Assembly (NCBI GenBank): GCA_027659245.1
Contig: JAQDPW010000003.1
Span: forward strand, 27,462 to 91,461
Reading direction: 5' to 3'
DNA length: 64,000 nucleotides
Source of the DNA: Streptococcaceae bacterium AM104-57
Lineage (GTDB): Bacteria; Bacillota; Bacilli; Lactobacillales; Streptococcaceae
A model generated the notes under the pieces. That model ran no database searches and had not been told where the DNA came from. It worked only from the letters and a program-made list of their open reading frames with translations. Positions 35,915-46,512 of this stretch are shown here, piece after piece (position 1 is the stretch's first letter; the number at the start of each line of letters is the position of its first letter). Made by a program: the position numbers and the translations under genes.

Positions 35915-35942
35915 AAACCCACTCACAGGACTGAGTGGGTTT
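35915..35942. terminator. bidirectional terminator between DUF3021 gene and mutS
   Basis: Perfect 11-bp stem aaacccactca / tgagtgggttt (35915-35925 / 35932-35942) with T residues after it on the plus strand. It lies between two convergent genes and can stop both. Confidence 0.75.
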
Positions 35943-35946
35943 TGAT

Positions 35947-38481
35947 TTATAATTTTTGTTTCCATTCTAACAAGAGATTCATGGCCTGCATCGGTGTCAT
36001 ATTGTACACATCTACTTTAGCCAATTCTGCTAGGATAGGATTTTCTTCCGCTGAGTCAAATAGGGAAATTTGTTCAGAAACTGCATGTGTTTGTTTCATT
36101 GGAGCAGGACTTTCCTGACCTTGACTCTCTAATTGCGTTAATATTGCATCTGCCCTTACTAGCAAATCTGTCGGTAAACCTGCAATCTTAGCTACGTGAA
36201 TACCGTATGATTTATCAGCTGGTCCTGCTTCGATCTTGTGAAGGAAGGTAACCTGACCATTTTGCTCCAGCGTAGCCACGTGGACATTAATCAGATGTTC
36301 CAGGCTAGATTCTAAGCTAGTCAATTCATGGTAGTGAGTTGCAAAGAGAGTCTTGGCTCCGATATGTTCATGGATATACTCGATAATCGCTTGGGCCAGG
36401 GCCATTCCATCATAGGTTGCCGTTCCGCGTCCCAACTCATCAAAGAGAATCAGGGATTTTTCAGTAGCATGTGCAATAGCATTATTAGCTTCCATCATCT
36501 CGACCATAAAGGTTGACTGACCTGACACCAAGTCATCTGCTGCCCCGATACGGGTAAAAATCGCATCAAAGATAGGCAAGTGAGCACGTTCTGCCGGGAC
36601 ATAAGATCCTATCTGGGCCATGACTGCTGTCATAGCTAGTTGACGCATATAGGTTGACTTCCCGCTCATATTAGGCCCTGTAATCAGTTGGATGCTAGTA
36701 TCTTCATCCATTTGGATGCTGTTGGGAATATAGGTTTGGGCTCCCATGACCTTCTCAACAACTGCGTGACGTCCCTTTTGGATGTCAATTTGCGAGTCCT
36801 GACCAAACTCTGGACGAATCAGGCGTTGATTTTCTGCTACCACTGCCAAGCCTTGTAAGACATCGACAGTAGCGATTCCTTGGGCTAGGGCTTGCAGGCG
36901 TTGGATATACTTGCCAACCTCCTCACGGATCCGCATAAAAATTTCGTATTCAAGATTGGCTGATTTCTCACGCGCTTCTAACATTTCTCCTTCGATACGA
37001 GCCAACTCCTCTGTCCCAAAACGTTCAGAGTTTTTTAGCGTAGCCTTACGGAAAAAGTGGGCTGGTACGTTACCAAGCTGCGAATTGGTCACATGGAAAT
37101 AGTAGCCGTCTTTTTTATTGTAGTCAATCTTGAGCGTACTGATGCCAGAATTTTCTCTCTCCTTAGCCTCAATCTCAGCTATCCAGCTGGTTCCTTCTCT
37201 CAGTACCCGACGATACTTGTCCAAGGTCTCGTCAAATCCAGTCCGGATAATACCACCCTCTGTAATCACATGAGGAGCCTCAGGAGAAATGGCTGCGCTA
37301 ATGAGATTTTCCAACTCAGGAATAGCATCTAGTTGTTTAATTAGATAAGTTAGAGCTGGTTGCTCCATTCCTTCTAAAATGGCGCGAATTCTTGGAACAC
37401 TTCCCAAGGTAGTCGCTAATTGCAAGAGGTCTTTAGGATTGCTTTTCCCAAAAGAAACACGACTAGCCAGGCGCTCAATATCGTAGACTCCCTTTAGGCT
37501 TTCTGTCAAATCACTACGTTCAAAGAAATAATCCAGAAAGACCTGTACAACCTCCTGACGTTCAAGGATACGATCCTTGTCAATCAAGGGACGGTGGATC
37601 CAAGAGCGCAAAAGACGCATTCCCATGGCAGTCTTAGTTTCATCTAGCAACCAGAAAAGACTGCCTTGTTTCTTACCTGAGCGAGCATTTTCTACTAGAT
37701 CTAAACTAGCCTTGGTTGCATAATCCATCTGCAAGAAATCCTTAATTTCATAACGGATAACTGGTTTCAAATGGTTCAGTTCTCTCATCTGAGTCCGATG
37801 AATATACTGAAGTAGCTTACTGCTGGCAGCTTGTTCAATAGGCGCCAAGCGTGGATCCAGCAGATGTATGTCTTCAAATAATTCTTGCTCATAAGAAAGC
37901 ACCAAATTCATTTGACGGCTGAGAATCTGTTCTTCCTCTTCCGTTAAAGCATAGCCGATGACAACTTCTCTTGCCTTAAGATTTCGGATTTCACCACAGA
38001 CCAGGGTAAAATCCAATAAGCCTGTCACATAGAAATCACCCGTCACTAAGTCCATGTATGCCAAACCAAATTGCTGACCGTCACGGTCGATAGCCACCAA
38101 AAAGTTGTTTTGACTATCTGGTTTACTACTATCGACGACTGTACCAGGGGTAATCACCTGCACAACCTCTCGCTTAACAACCCCTACTGCCTGCTTAGGA
38201 TCCTCCATCTGCTCAGCAATGGCAACCTTGTAGCCACGCTCAACGAGGACATCGATATACTGTTGGGCAGAGTGATAAGGAACTCCAGCCATGGGAATAG
38301 GATTGGCAGCATTCTTATTGCGACTGGTTAATGAAATTTCTAGTATCTGGGCAGCATTGACTGCATCTTCGTAAAATAACTCATAAAAATCACCCATACG
38401 AAAGAGCAGAAAAGCATCTGGATATTGTTTTTTTATATCCACATACTGTTGCATGCCAGGTGATAATTTTTCTGTCGTCAT
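35947..38481 (-). CDS. mutS: DNA mismatch repair protein MutS (HexA)
   Basis: MutS recognises mismatches and starts repair; in pneumococcus it is HexA, which also limits transformation with mismatched DNA. The 844-aa protein has the mismatch-binding motif [10 protein letters not shown] (Phe that stacks on the mismatch, about residues 29-38) and the ATPase Walker [11 protein letters not shown] (about 603-612) with [12 protein letters not shown] (about 680-691). I chose the ATG at 38481 (AAGGAG upstream). A longer reading would run into the repeat element at 38504-38680. Length equals HexA. Confidence 0.96.
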   Translation of the reverse strand: MTTEKLSPGMQQYVDIKKQYPDAFLLFRMGDFYELFYEDAVNAAQILEISLTSRNKNAANPIPMAGVPYHSAQQYIDVLVERGYKVAIAEQMEDPKQAVGVVKREVVQVITPGTVVDSSKPDSQNNFLVAIDRDGQQFGLAYMDLVTGDFYVTGLLDFTLVCGEIRNLKAREVVIGYALTEEEEQILSRQMNLVLSYEQELFEDIHLLDPRLAPIEQAASSKLLQYIHRTQMRELNHLKPVIRYEIKDFLQMDYATKASLDLVENARSGKKQGSLFWLLDETKTAMGMRLLRSWIHRPLIDKDRILERQEVVQVFLDYFFERSDLTESLKGVYDIERLASRVSFGKSNPKDLLQLATTLGSVPRIRAILEGMEQPALTYLIKQLDAIPELENLISAAISPEAPHVITEGGIIRTGFDETLDKYRRVLREGTSWIAEIEAKERENSGISTLKIDYNKKDGYYFHVTNSQLGNVPAHFFRKATLKNSERFGTEELARIEGEMLEAREKSANLEYEIFMRIREEVGKYIQRLQALAQGIATVDVLQGLAVVAENQRLIRPEFGQDSQIDIQKGRHAVVEKVMGAQTYIPNSIQMDEDTSIQLITGPNMSGKSTYMRQLAMTAVMAQIGSYVPAERAHLPIFDAIFTRIGAADDLVSGQSTFMVEMMEANNAIAHATEKSLILFDELGRGTATYDGMALAQAIIEYIHEHIGAKTLFATHYHELTSLESSLEHLINVHVATLEQNGQVTFLHKIEAGPADKSYGIHVAKIAGLPTDLLVRADAILTQLESQGQESPAPMKQTHAVSEQISLFDSAEENPILAELAKVDVYNMTPMQAMNLLLEWKQKL

Positions 38482-38503
38482 CCATTCTCTCCTTGTTAAA
38501 AAT

Positions 38504-38680
38504 AGAGAGTGGGACAGAAATCGGTAATTCGTTAGAATTCGATTTCGTCGTCCCACCTCCGCACAGTTGAGTAGGGTTGTAAAAGCTGATGAAATCAGCG
38601 TAGTAGAGCCCACTCAACCACTGCGTCTTGCTCGACAATCCAAAGGCAATTGAGAGGCTAGGACTTTTGTCCCAGCCTCC
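38504..38680. repeat. structured interspersed repeat, copy 2
   Basis: About 177 bp nearly identical to 21527-21709 with a few base changes. It fills the gap between mutS and argR and ends directly at the argR stop codon. Its last hairpin (near 38652-38679) may serve as the argR terminator. Same internal hairpins as copy 1. Confidence 0.75.
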
Positions 38681-39127
38681 TTATCTATCCTTCATCAAAT
38701 CTAACAAACGATCTTCCATGAGTTTAGCAACATGCTGATCTCGGCAGATTACCAAGAGAGTATTGGCACCCGCAACTGTCCCTAAAATCCATTCATCCTT
38801 GTTGGCATCGACAACATTGGCTAAAACTGCGGCTTCACCCAATTTAGTGTGTAAAACTAAGGTAAACTCAGCTCTTGCTACACCTTCCAAATGATGGGAT
38901 AAAAACTCAACCAGGTCAATCTTCTCTGTCTCATTTGCTAGCACGTAGTAGACCATATCATTTTTCTTAACCTTGGTCAAGCCAAGTTCACGAAGGTCAC
39001 GCGACAAGGTCGTTTGTGTCACAAAAACATTGCGTGCTTCCAAACGATCTTGAATCTCCTTTTGAGTTCCTAACTTCTCCTCAGTGATCATCTGCTTGAT
39101 CAACTGATGACGTTCTCTTTTTCTCAT
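38681..39127 (-). CDS. argR: arginine repressor ArgR
   Basis: A 148-aa protein with an N-terminal winged helix (RHQLIKQMITEEKLGTQKEI, then VTQTTLSRDLRELGLTKVK) and a C-terminal hexamerisation/arginine-binding domain with GTVAGANTLLVICRD (Gly-Thr-x-Ala-Gly-x-Asp/Asn region). ArgR controls arginine genes. It is divergent from argS across a 141-bp gap and could regulate argS and itself. The gene ends at the repeat element. Confidence 0.92.
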   Translation of the reverse strand: MRKRERHQLIKQMITEEKLGTQKEIQDRLEARNVFVTQTTLSRDLRELGLTKVKKNDMVYYVLANETEKIDLVEFLSHHLEGVARAEFTLVLHTKLGEAAVLANVVDANKDEWILGTVAGANTLLVICRDQHVAKLMEDRLLDLMKDR

Positions 39128-39268
39128 AACATCCTCTCGAGTGAATATTTATAACATTTTCATCTATTTAATAAGAACATTATACCAAAAAAACCGAATA
39201 TTTCAAAAAAAATTTCGTCTTTCTTTAAAATTGTGATAAAATAGAAGAAAAGTCCAAAGGAGCCTATA

Positions 39269-40957
39269 ATGAATACAAAACAATTGATCGCTAGTGAATT
39301 GGCTAGCGTCATTGATAGCCTGGATCAAGAGGCTATTTTCAATTTACTAGAACAACCAAAAAACTCTGACATGGGAGATATCGCCTTCCCAGCCTTCTCT
39401 CTAGCAAAAGTAGAGCGTAAAGCACCTCAAATGATTGCAGCAGATATTGCTGAAAAAATTAATAGCCAAGCCTTTGAAAAAGTTGTTGCGACTGGTCCTT
39501 ACGTAAACTTTTTCCTTGATAAGTCTGCAATTTCTGGAGCGGTTATTAAAGAAATCATCGAGAAAGGTTCTGACTACGCACAACAAGATGAAGGCCAAGA
39601 GCAAAATATCACCATTGACCTTTCAAGTCCAAATATTGCAAAACCATTCTCTGTTGGTCACTTGCGTTCAACAGTTATCGGTGATGCCCTTTCAAACATC
39701 TTCAAAAAAATGGGCTACAACACTATCAAAATCAACCACCTTGGTGACTGGGGTAAACAATTCGGTCTTCTTATGGTAGCCTACAAAAAATGGGGTAGCA
39801 AAGAAGCTGTCGAAGCCAATCCGATTGACGAACTGTTGAAACTTTACGTGCGTATCAATGCTGAAATCGAAACTGATCAAGCACTTGATGACGAAGGACG
39901 TCTCTGGTTTAAAAAATTGGAAGATGGCGATCCAGAAGCTACTCAATTGTGGCAATGGTTCCGTGATGAAAGTTTAGTAGAATTCAACCGCATCTATAAA
40001 CTCTTGGGTGTTGAATTTGATAGCCTAAACGGAGAAGCCTTCTACAATGATAAGATGGATGAAGCTGTCAAAATCCTTGAAGAAAAAGGTTTGCTTGAAG
40101 AATCTCGTGGTGCTAGTATCGTTAACCTTGACGATTTTGAATTGCCACCAGCTATGATCAAAAAATCTGATGGTGCTACTCTTTACATCACCCGTGATAT
40201 CGCAACTGCTATCTACCGCGCTCGCACTTATAACTTTGTTAAGAACGTCTATGCTGTTGGTCAAGAGCAGTCTAACCACTTCAAACAACTAAAAGCTGTT
40301 TTGAAGAAAATGGGATTTGACTGGAGCGATGACATGATTCACGTTGACTTCGGTCTCGTTACTAAGAATCGTCAGAAACTTTCAACTCGTAAAGGAAACA
40401 TCATCCTTCTTGAACCAACACTTCAAGAAGCTATCAGCCGTGCCAAGGCTCAAATCGAAGCGAAAAATCCTGACCTTGAAAACAAGGAGCAAGTTGCTCG
40501 AGCTGTTGGTGTTGGAGCTGTGAAGTTCTACGACCTTAAAACTGATCGTAGAAACGGTTATGACTTTGACCTTGAAGCAATGGTTTCCTTCGAAGGGGAA
40601 ACAGGTCCTTATGTCCAATACGCATACGCTCGTATCCAATCTATCTTAAGAAAAGGTGGTTTCCAACCACTTGCTGATGGAGACTACAGCCTCAATGATC
40701 CAGAGAGCTGGGAAATCATCAAATTGCTTCAAGATTTCGCCCGTGTTATCAAGCGTGCATCTGATAACTATGACCCATCTCTGATCGCCAAATACGCAAT
40801 TAACTTAGCGCAAGCCTTTAACAAATATTACGCTCATACTCGTATCTTGGATGAAAGTCCAGAACGCGACAGTCGTCTAGCTCTCAGCTATGCAACTGCA
40901 GTTGTCCTCAAAGAAGCCCTTCGTTTGTTGGGTGTAGAAGCACCAGAGAAGATGTAA
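39269..40957 (+). CDS. argS: arginyl-tRNA synthetase
   Basis: A 562-aa class I synthetase joining arginine to tRNA-Arg. The HIGH-like motif reads [15 protein letters not shown] (about residues 118-132), and the N-terminal additional domain and the C-terminal DALR anticodon-binding domain (ending GVEAPEKM) are present. LSTRKGN (about 372-378) corresponds to the KMSKS region in ArgRS. Start ATG follows AAAGGAG. It stands alone after argR on the opposite strand and is followed by a block of hairpin repeats. Confidence 0.96.
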   Translation: MNTKQLIASELASVIDSLDQEAIFNLLEQPKNSDMGDIAFPAFSLAKVERKAPQMIAADIAEKINSQAFEKVVATGPYVNFFLDKSAISGAVIKEIIEKGSDYAQQDEGQEQNITIDLSSPNIAKPFSVGHLRSTVIGDALSNIFKKMGYNTIKINHLGDWGKQFGLLMVAYKKWGSKEAVEANPIDELLKLYVRINAEIETDQALDDEGRLWFKKLEDGDPEATQLWQWFRDESLVEFNRIYKLLGVEFDSLNGEAFYNDKMDEAVKILEEKGLLEESRGASIVNLDDFELPPAMIKKSDGATLYITRDIATAIYRARTYNFVKNVYAVGQEQSNHFKQLKAVLKKMGFDWSDDMIHVDFGLVTKNRQKLSTRKGNIILLEPTLQEAISRAKAQIEAKNPDLENKEQVARAVGVGAVKFYDLKTDRRNGYDFDLEAMVSFEGETGPYVQYAYARIQSILRKGGFQPLADGDYSLNDPESWEIIKLLQDFARVIKRASDNYDPSLIAKYAINLAQAFNKYYAHTRILDESPERDSRLALSYATAVVLKEALRLLGVEAPEKM

Positions 40958-40989
40958 ATCGTTACAAGAGACTGGAACTAAAGTTCCTA

Positions 40990-41440
40990 GTCTCTTGACG
41001 GCAATCGCTATATGGCGAATTGCCTAAACGCTTCACTAATTCACCTAACCAAATAATATCGATTTGGTTAGGCTCATGTCGTAGGCTTTTAATCACTTTA
41101 TTGTAAAGCAGTCTAAGTAACTAACGCCAAATCCTATTCGGACTTTGGCTAGGCGCCTCACTAGTCTTCAAGTTACTGTAACTAAAATTCCTAATTGTTG
41201 GACGCTAGCCGCTTTTATGCTGACTAGCTAACTGCTTCACTAGTCATAACCCCTAAATATAATCGATTTAGGGGCCCACGACGTCGTAAAAGAGGCGAAT
41301 TGCCTAAACGCTTCACTAATTCACCTAACCAAATAATATCGATTTATTTGAATGCATGTCGTAATCGGTAAAATCACTGGATTGCAGAATAATCTAAGTA
41401 ACCAAACCAAAATCCGTAGAGGATTTTGGTTTGGTGCTAG
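40990..41440. repeat. noncoding hairpin block with a perfect 52-bp direct repeat
   Basis: Identical 52-bp copies lie at 41014-41065 and 41294-41345, and the following 50 bp of each are related (catgtcgta, aatcact, tctaagtaac). Hairpins: 41044-41054 / 41062-41072 (11 bp, perfect), 41126-41149, 41250-41258 / 41266-41274 (9 bp, perfect) and 41401-41415 / 41421-41435 (15 bp, perfect). In the first and third the 7-nt loops are similar (aatatcg, ataatcg). No open reading frame runs through. Origin and role unknown. Confidence 0.7.
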
Positions 41441-41509
41441 AGTCAAGGGCAGAACAACCACTTTTTTAGCTTAGCTATCGTCTGCCTGATTTTATATTGT
41501 CATTACTTG

Positions 41510-41535
41510 AAAAGCGAAAAATCTTTTTCGCTTTT
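41510..41535 (+). terminator. hairpin resembling a terminator
   Basis: Perfect 12-bp arms aaaagcgaaaaa / tttttcgctttt (41510-41521 / 41524-41535). It lies upstream of the 82-aa gene and would end leftover argS-side transcripts. Confidence 0.5.
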
Positions 41536-41575
41536 CTCTTGTTATTAACTTCTTTATCACACAGGGAGAGACTTT

Positions 41576-41824
41576 ATGAGCCAATATGCTTATATTTTAG
41601 TTGTCATTAGTCTTGTCGTTCTTTTTCTCATTAACAAATACGAAAAGGAAAAACTACAAGGCCTTCTACAAGAACAGCTTTTAAAAGATGAAGCTTTTCG
41701 AGCTACTATCAAGGAAAAAATTAAAACAACAGAAAACATCAACGATGTCATCGACTACATCAATAAAGGATATCGTTTGGGAATCATGATTTCAAAGGAA
41801 ATTGTGGAAGACATCAGAAGATAA
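41576..41824 (+). CDS. small membrane-anchored protein, 82 aa
   Basis: An 82-aa protein with one N-terminal membrane helix (about residues 5-20) and a charged helical cytoplasmic part (NKYEKEKLQGLLQEQLLKDE onward). ATG at 41576 with AGGGAGAG upstream. It stands alone with a terminator-like hairpin at its 3' side. Function unknown. Confidence 0.65.
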   Translation: MSQYAYILVVISLVVLFLINKYEKEKLQGLLQEQLLKDEAFRATIKEKIKTTENINDVIDYINKGYRLGIMISKEIVEDIRR

Positions 41825-41860
41825 AAAAAGGATTCGAGATAGCATTTCTCGAGTCCTTTT

Positions 41861-42070
41861 CTATTTTTTCCGGAGAACTAAGATTCCCACCAGTATAACA
41901 ATCCCTAGTGATGCCATGGTTCCATAAGTTGACAAACTTTCATCAAGAAACTTCGCGGATAACTGCATCAGAGTGATTGCTAAGAGTAGCAAGGCACTGC
42001 ATAGCATAATATCCTTGAAGCTTGGTTTTCGTCTTATATACTTTAAAAATGATCTCTGTAATTTACTCAT
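41861..42070 (-). CDS. small membrane protein, 69 aa, downstream of MFS gene
   Basis: A 69-aa protein with a basic N-terminus and two membrane helices (about residues 20-38 and 48-65). Its start overlaps the MFS gene end by 8 nt, so it is translated with it. Such a pair could form an accessory unit of the transporter, but nothing proves it. Confidence 0.6.
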   Translation of the reverse strand: MSKLQRSFLKYIRRKPSFKDIMLCSALLLLAITLMQLSAKFLDESLSTYGTMASLGIVILVGILVLRKK

Positions 42071-43295
42071 TTCGATTGTTCTCCAATGATAAAATCAGAC
42101 CTATCACACTACCAGCTATAAATACCCACCAGCAAATCCTGATATCTTGTAAAGCTAAAAAGGAAAATAGAGACATTCCAAAAGGTAATGTTAAGGAAAA
42201 AATCATACTCAAGAAGTTATTACTTCTAGCTAATACGTCTGAACTCAGATTAGACAGTAACAGAGTATCTAATTTAGGCATCGATTTCGACATAAAATAC
42301 ATAACAAATGCTAAGCAAACAATGCCGACTAGAGGAGGAAAATCTAAAATATTGGCAATAGCAAGTAATACAAATAGGAGAGCATTAAGGGATAACAAAT
42401 TTGAAAAAGATAATTTCCCAAAATAATCATTAGGAGTTAAACTTCCAATAATAGCTCCCCCTAAGCTGACACCTTCAATCAAAAAAAGAGCTTGGGCATA
42501 ACTGAGATGATAGATATCATGGTCTAATAAGTAAAAATGATAAATACCTCCAATAGCACCTCCTAAAGTGTTCATAATTAGAATAACAAGTACAATTTTG
42601 AATAAGGATTTACTTTCCTTTTTTCTAAACACATAGTCCATATCTGCATAGATTGTTTTCATTTGTTGGACTAAATTAATTGGTTGAGTCTCCACAGTTA
42701 TAGACAGATGTGTCAGTTCTTTTCTATTTTTTAACAAAATCAGAGAAGATAACAGAAAAAAACCTGAGTTCACAATTGCAACTAAAGAAAAATTTTGTTG
42801 ACTTGTAGTGAGTATCCATACCCCCAAAGCTTGACCTCCTAGATTTGATAAATAAGATACAAATTGAGTAAAGGAGTAGGCTTCATAGAGTTTATCTTCT
42901 GAAATATTATACTGAATAATCGGCATACGTAATCCCGCTGTATAATCTGATAAGACATCTGAACAGATATTCATTAAACAAATAAAGGCAAAAGTAAAAA
43001 AATTAGAATCACGAATTACTATCGCAATCAAGAGAAATAAAATACTTTGCAAGCATCCAACCCAAATAATCATCCTTGCTTTGTTTTGAGTCTGATCAGC
43101 CTTAATTCCCACATAAAAAGTAAATAAGAATGGCAAAATCGTAATCATGTTTGCCACAAACACAGCTAGACTTTTAAATGGCAAACTAGCAGCATAGACG
43201 ACAAACACCAAATTATAAATGTATGCTCCACTTGAACTTAAAAATCTTGATAAAGTGAGTATTCTAAATAGATGATGTTTTAAAAATAGCTTCAT
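42063..43295 (-). CDS. MFS transporter, Rgg-linked
   Basis: A 410-aa membrane protein with about twelve helices and the organisation of MFS exporters (two groups of six, joined by a charged loop near residues 185-215, ELTHLSITVETQPINLVQQM). It follows an Rgg-type regulator gene on the same strand. Rgg neighbours often export peptides or drugs, but the substrate is unknown. Start ATG at 43295 follows AGGAGAAATC. Confidence 0.8.
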   Translation of the reverse strand: MKLFLKHHLFRILTLSRFLSSSGAYIYNLVFVVYAASLPFKSLAVFVANMITILPFLFTFYVGIKADQTQNKARMIIWVGCLQSILFLLIAIVIRDSNFFTFAFICLMNICSDVLSDYTAGLRMPIIQYNISEDKLYEAYSFTQFVSYLSNLGGQALGVWILTTSQQNFSLVAIVNSGFFLLSSLILLKNRKELTHLSITVETQPINLVQQMKTIYADMDYVFRKKESKSLFKIVLVILIMNTLGGAIGGIYHFYLLDHDIYHLSYAQALFLIEGVSLGGAIIGSLTPNDYFGKLSFSNLLSLNALLFVLLAIANILDFPPLVGIVCLAFVMYFMSKSMPKLDTLLLSNLSSDVLARSNNFLSMIFSLTLPFGMSLFSFLALQDIRICWWVFIAGSVIGLILSLENNRNE

Positions 43296-43478
43296 AACAG
43301 ATTTCTCCTATATTTCAAAGAATTTTCTATTGAAGCCAGTATAATAAAAAAATCGGGAGCCCCCACTTTTTTGTAATATATTTTTCTTCAAAGTAGATAA
43401 AATATCTTCTAGAAACTATTAAATATGCAACATTAAGAATCGAATTTATTTTTTGTCAGCTAACACCATAAGAATATA

Positions 43479-44348
43479 TTACAACTCCTTGCATGAAAAT
43501 TGATTTAAAAAGTAGTTTTCATAGTATGTCGCACCATCTACGTATTCTAAATCCTTCAAAATCTCAATACCTCTCTTAATTCTTACACCCCCTTTATCCG
43601 ATAATGTAAAAATAGTATCGTAATAACCTTTGGCAATCATATAAATAATTTTAAGATAGGCTTCTTGCTCTGGTAAATCTCGCTTTTCAATCTGAAAGAT
43701 GAAATAATCTGCCTTTAACTTATCTTTTTCCTCTACTGCTTTAAATAGTCCATTAATTAAAATCGTATCAATACTAACTTTATTATCCGGTAAAGAACCT
43801 AATAAATCTGTTTTTTGTAGCATCTCCCTAGCATATTTAAAATAGAGCGGAAGAGGAAACAAGGTAGAAATGGTTGAAAATAGTTCTAATTCGTAATTTC
43901 CCCAAATATCAATAGTAAAAAAATAGTCATAAAGAAAGTCCAACTCTTCATCAGTTGCTGTTGCTTCTAAATCAAAAAATACAAGAACACTTTTGATACG
44001 AATCATTTGTAAAAGATAGCTTTTTTCAGCACTTGATGCATACTTTTTAGATATCTTTTCGTACAATGTTTGAAGAGAACCAAGGCCTTCTTTTTCATAT
44101 GTGTTCCAAAGATTTTCTGTAAAAGTCAAAGTCTTTTTCTGAGCAAAACCACGTACCAAATACATAAATTCATTCAAATCAGAATGAATATGATCTAAAG
44201 CAGTAATTAATTTTACAGATGATAAATCAGCCTCCCCTCGTTCAAATTTGCTCAACATGGAATAAGTAAACTCTCCTCCCGTCGCCTCTTGTAAGGATAT
44301 ATTCCGACTCTTTCGTAACTCTTTAAAAATCTCTCCCATATTTTGCAT
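43479..44348 (-). CDS. Rgg/MutR-family regulator
   Basis: A protein of about 289 aa with an N-terminal helix-turn-helix (FKELRKSRNISLQEATGGEF, then SKFERGEADLSSVKL) and a helical C-terminal peptide-binding domain of the Rgg type (FFTIDIWGNYELELFSTIST). The start could also be 44339 or GTG at 44360. It precedes the MFS gene after 183 nt. Rgg proteins usually sense short peptides, but no pheromone gene was seen nearby. It differs from the Rgg at 25740. Confidence 0.85.
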   Translation of the reverse strand: MQNMGEIFKELRKSRNISLQEATGGEFTYSMLSKFERGEADLSSVKLITALDHIHSDLNEFMYLVRGFAQKKTLTFTENLWNTYEKEGLGSLQTLYEKISKKYASSAEKSYLLQMIRIKSVLVFFDLEATATDEELDFLYDYFFTIDIWGNYELELFSTISTLFPLPLYFKYAREMLQKTDLLGSLPDNKVSIDTILINGLFKAVEEKDKLKADYFIFQIEKRDLPEQEAYLKIIYMIAKGYYDTIFTLSDKGGVRIKRGIEILKDLEYVDGATYYENYFLNQFSCKEL

Positions 44349-44365
44349 ATTGACTCTCACACTTC

Positions 44366-44830
44366 TTAACTATCTAACTCATACAAGTCCGCAATAATTC
44401 CTGCAACCTTCTTGATATCTCCCAGCATACCACGCATCTCAAAGTCAGCCAATACAGGGAAACCAAAGCGCTGGCTGTATTGTTTAGCCGTCAAACAGTA
44501 TTGGTTGTTAAAATTACGATTGCCTGATCCTACGACACCAAAACACTTGCTGGCATTGTCTCCATAGGCGATAAAATCACCTACTGGAGTGGTCAAAATC
44601 TCCACATCTCCATTGTCAACACCATTGCCACCTTCTAGATAAGTCGGTAGGAAAGCCACATATGGGGTGGTCATTTCAAAGAAATTCTCCCCCTCCTTGA
44701 CTAGGTCTTTAATATGAACTTTTTCTACATCAATGTTCTCATACTGTTCTAATAGGTAAGCCTTCAATCGTGTTACGAAACTCTCCGTATTTCCGCTCAG
44801 ACTGATGTAGACCAAGGAAATTTTTTTCAT
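44366..44830 (-). CDS. nrdI: ribonucleotide reductase stimulatory protein NrdI
   Basis: A 154-aa flavodoxin-like protein. The phosphate-binding loop reads YISLSGNTESF (about residues 7-17), followed by FLPTYLEGGNGVDNG and VVGSGNRNFNNQYC (about 99-112), which hold the flavin. NrdI helps build the dimanganese-tyrosyl radical of class Ib ribonucleotide reductase. I chose the ATG at 44830 with GAGGAGAAA upstream. nrdE and nrdF are not here, so it acts with genes elsewhere. Confidence 0.92.
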   Translation of the reverse strand: MKKISLVYISLSGNTESFVTRLKAYLLEQYENIDVEKVHIKDLVKEGENFFEMTTPYVAFLPTYLEGGNGVDNGDVEILTTPVGDFIAYGDNASKCFGVVGSGNRNFNNQYCLTAKQYSQRFGFPVLADFEMRGMLGDIKKVAGIIADLYELDS

Positions 44831-44902
44831 TTTCTCCTCCTCTTTTGAATCATAAAAAATAACTACCAAGATTGTATCTTGATAGTTATCCTTTGTCAAC
44901 TC

Positions 44903-45430
44903 TTAGGCAAGTTCTTCCTCTTCTTGAGCTTCTGTTAATTCTTTCTGCTGACGCCACATCTTATAGAAGACGATTGCTAGGAAAATAACATTGAGTACAA
45001 CCCCAAAAATAGCAGAACCTTTGGCACCAAGCTCCGCTCCCATACGGATGTTAGGGTCTGTAAAAAGTGAAACCGCATCCTGAACGCCGATAAAGTTGTA
45101 GATAGAACCAACGATGGCAACGAAGACATAAGCAAGATAAGTGTAGTTAGCCAATTGGATGTTTTTACGAATAAGGAAAACCAAAGCCACAACAACTAGA
45201 ATAACAGATAAGACAACCAAGAGAATGCTGAAGACAGAATGACCATGCTCCGATACCTTAATGGTGTAATCAACGAACTCCTTAGCATAAGTAGCATCTC
45301 CACCTAACTTTTCAATGTTGTTCACACTATCCGCAGTAGGTACTGGAGATATGATTCCAAATAGTGACATTGCTGAGAGTAAGGCTGATAAAATCAGTAA
45401 TACCCATAGATAGATTGGTTTCTTTTTCAT
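44903..45430 (-). CDS. four-helix membrane protein of unknown function
   Basis: A 175-aa protein with four membrane helices (about residues 6-26, 64-86, 92-111 and 140-158) and an acidic, Glu-rich tail (AQEEEELA). Start ATG at 45430 behind GAGGAGG. It lies between the regulator remnant and nrdI on the same strand. No family function is known to me. Confidence 0.65.
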   Translation of the reverse strand: MKKKPIYLWVLLILSALLSAMSLFGIISPVPTADSVNNIEKLGGDATYAKEFVDYTIKVSEHGHSVFSILLVVLSVILVVVALVFLIRKNIQLANYTYLAYVFVAIVGSIYNFIGVQDAVSLFTDPNIRMGAELGAKGSAIFGVVLNVIFLAIVFYKMWRQQKELTEAQEEEELA

Positions 45431-45491
45431 CAAAGTAACCTCCTCATAATTTTTTAATTATTATAGCATATTTTACGAAGGAGAACAACTG

Positions 45492-46259
45492 TTACAAGTT
45501 CGTTTCCACCTGTTTACGGTAGGCTTTAGGAGACTTCCCACACAGTTTTCGAAAAACCTTATAGAAATAACCTACATTACTGTATCCAACCGCATAGCAG
45601 ATATCCTCGATACTATCATTGGTAGATAGCAAGAGCTGCTGAGCTGCCTTGATACGTTGCTTATTGAGAAGCTCTGCAAAGGTGGAATTGGTTTCCTTCT
45701 TAATCAACTGACCCAAATAAACGGGATTGATAAAGAGATCCTTGCTGATATCCTTGAGGGAAAGTTCTTTTTTGTAATCTCTACCAATGACTTCAAGCAC
45801 GCTGACTACATTTTCATTCATGCGATATTGGCCGAAGAAGGATGTCAAGGTTTCCTTGGTATAAGCGACTAAATCCTCAAAAGTTGTAATGGCATGGATG
45901 TTTTTGACAATATCTGTCATATCGTCTGCTTTCAAATGTTCAAAAAGATGGAAGACATCCATGACAAACTGGGTAAAGAGCTGCTTTGTGATAGATACCC
46001 TCGGTGTGTTTTCTAAGACAATCTTCTCAAGCAAGGTCAATTCATCAATAATTTGCTGGAGATTTCCTTGAATAATCACCCGATAGATAGGTTCGTAGTA
46101 AGAAAAGAGACTTTCAGACTGATCTAAATTGACCGATCCATAAAAGAGAGTCTTTTCAACATCACGCTTCCACTTTTCAAAGTTGATTTGATAAGGAGCT
46201 TCAAAAGGCATGACCAACAAGCCCTCAAATTCCGCAATAATCTTTTTCGTAGTTAACAT
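45492..46259 (-). pseudogene. truncated YesN-type response regulator, AraC output half only
   Basis: The reading frame gives 255 aa. Residues about 17-155 match the linker region and about 155-250 the AraC DNA-binding domain (LSLKDISKDLFINPVYLGQL ... AVGYSNVGYFYKVFRKL) of a streptococcal YesN-like response regulator. From memory the full protein is about 430 aa with an N-terminal receiver. Here the receiver (DD, D, T, K residues) is missing and the first 16 residues are unrelated. No good ribosome site precedes the ATG. No histidine kinase gene follows. It may still bind DNA without control, or be dead. Confidence 0.7.
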
Positions 46260-46512
46260 TTTATTCGTCTACCCTATCCCATTCAATTTTTCACTCTTGC
46301 TTCATTTTTATTTATATGCACAACATTAAAGAAGCTCAATCGCAGATACTTCATTATCTAAATCAACAAATTCAAACTTCTCAGGATATTGCAGATAATC
46401 AATGCATTTTTTTAAAACATGAAAAAACTCAAAGAAACAATGTTAAAATCATCAAAACATTTGATTTCTCTGAGATAAAATTTGCTGATTGTACTCGAAA
46501 CCTAGATCGTTC

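Noticed and set aside
41401..41435. 15-bp perfect hairpin as part of a CRISPR array or integron site
   Set aside because: There are no regularly spaced identical repeats with unique spacers, and no attC-type consensus or integrase nearby.
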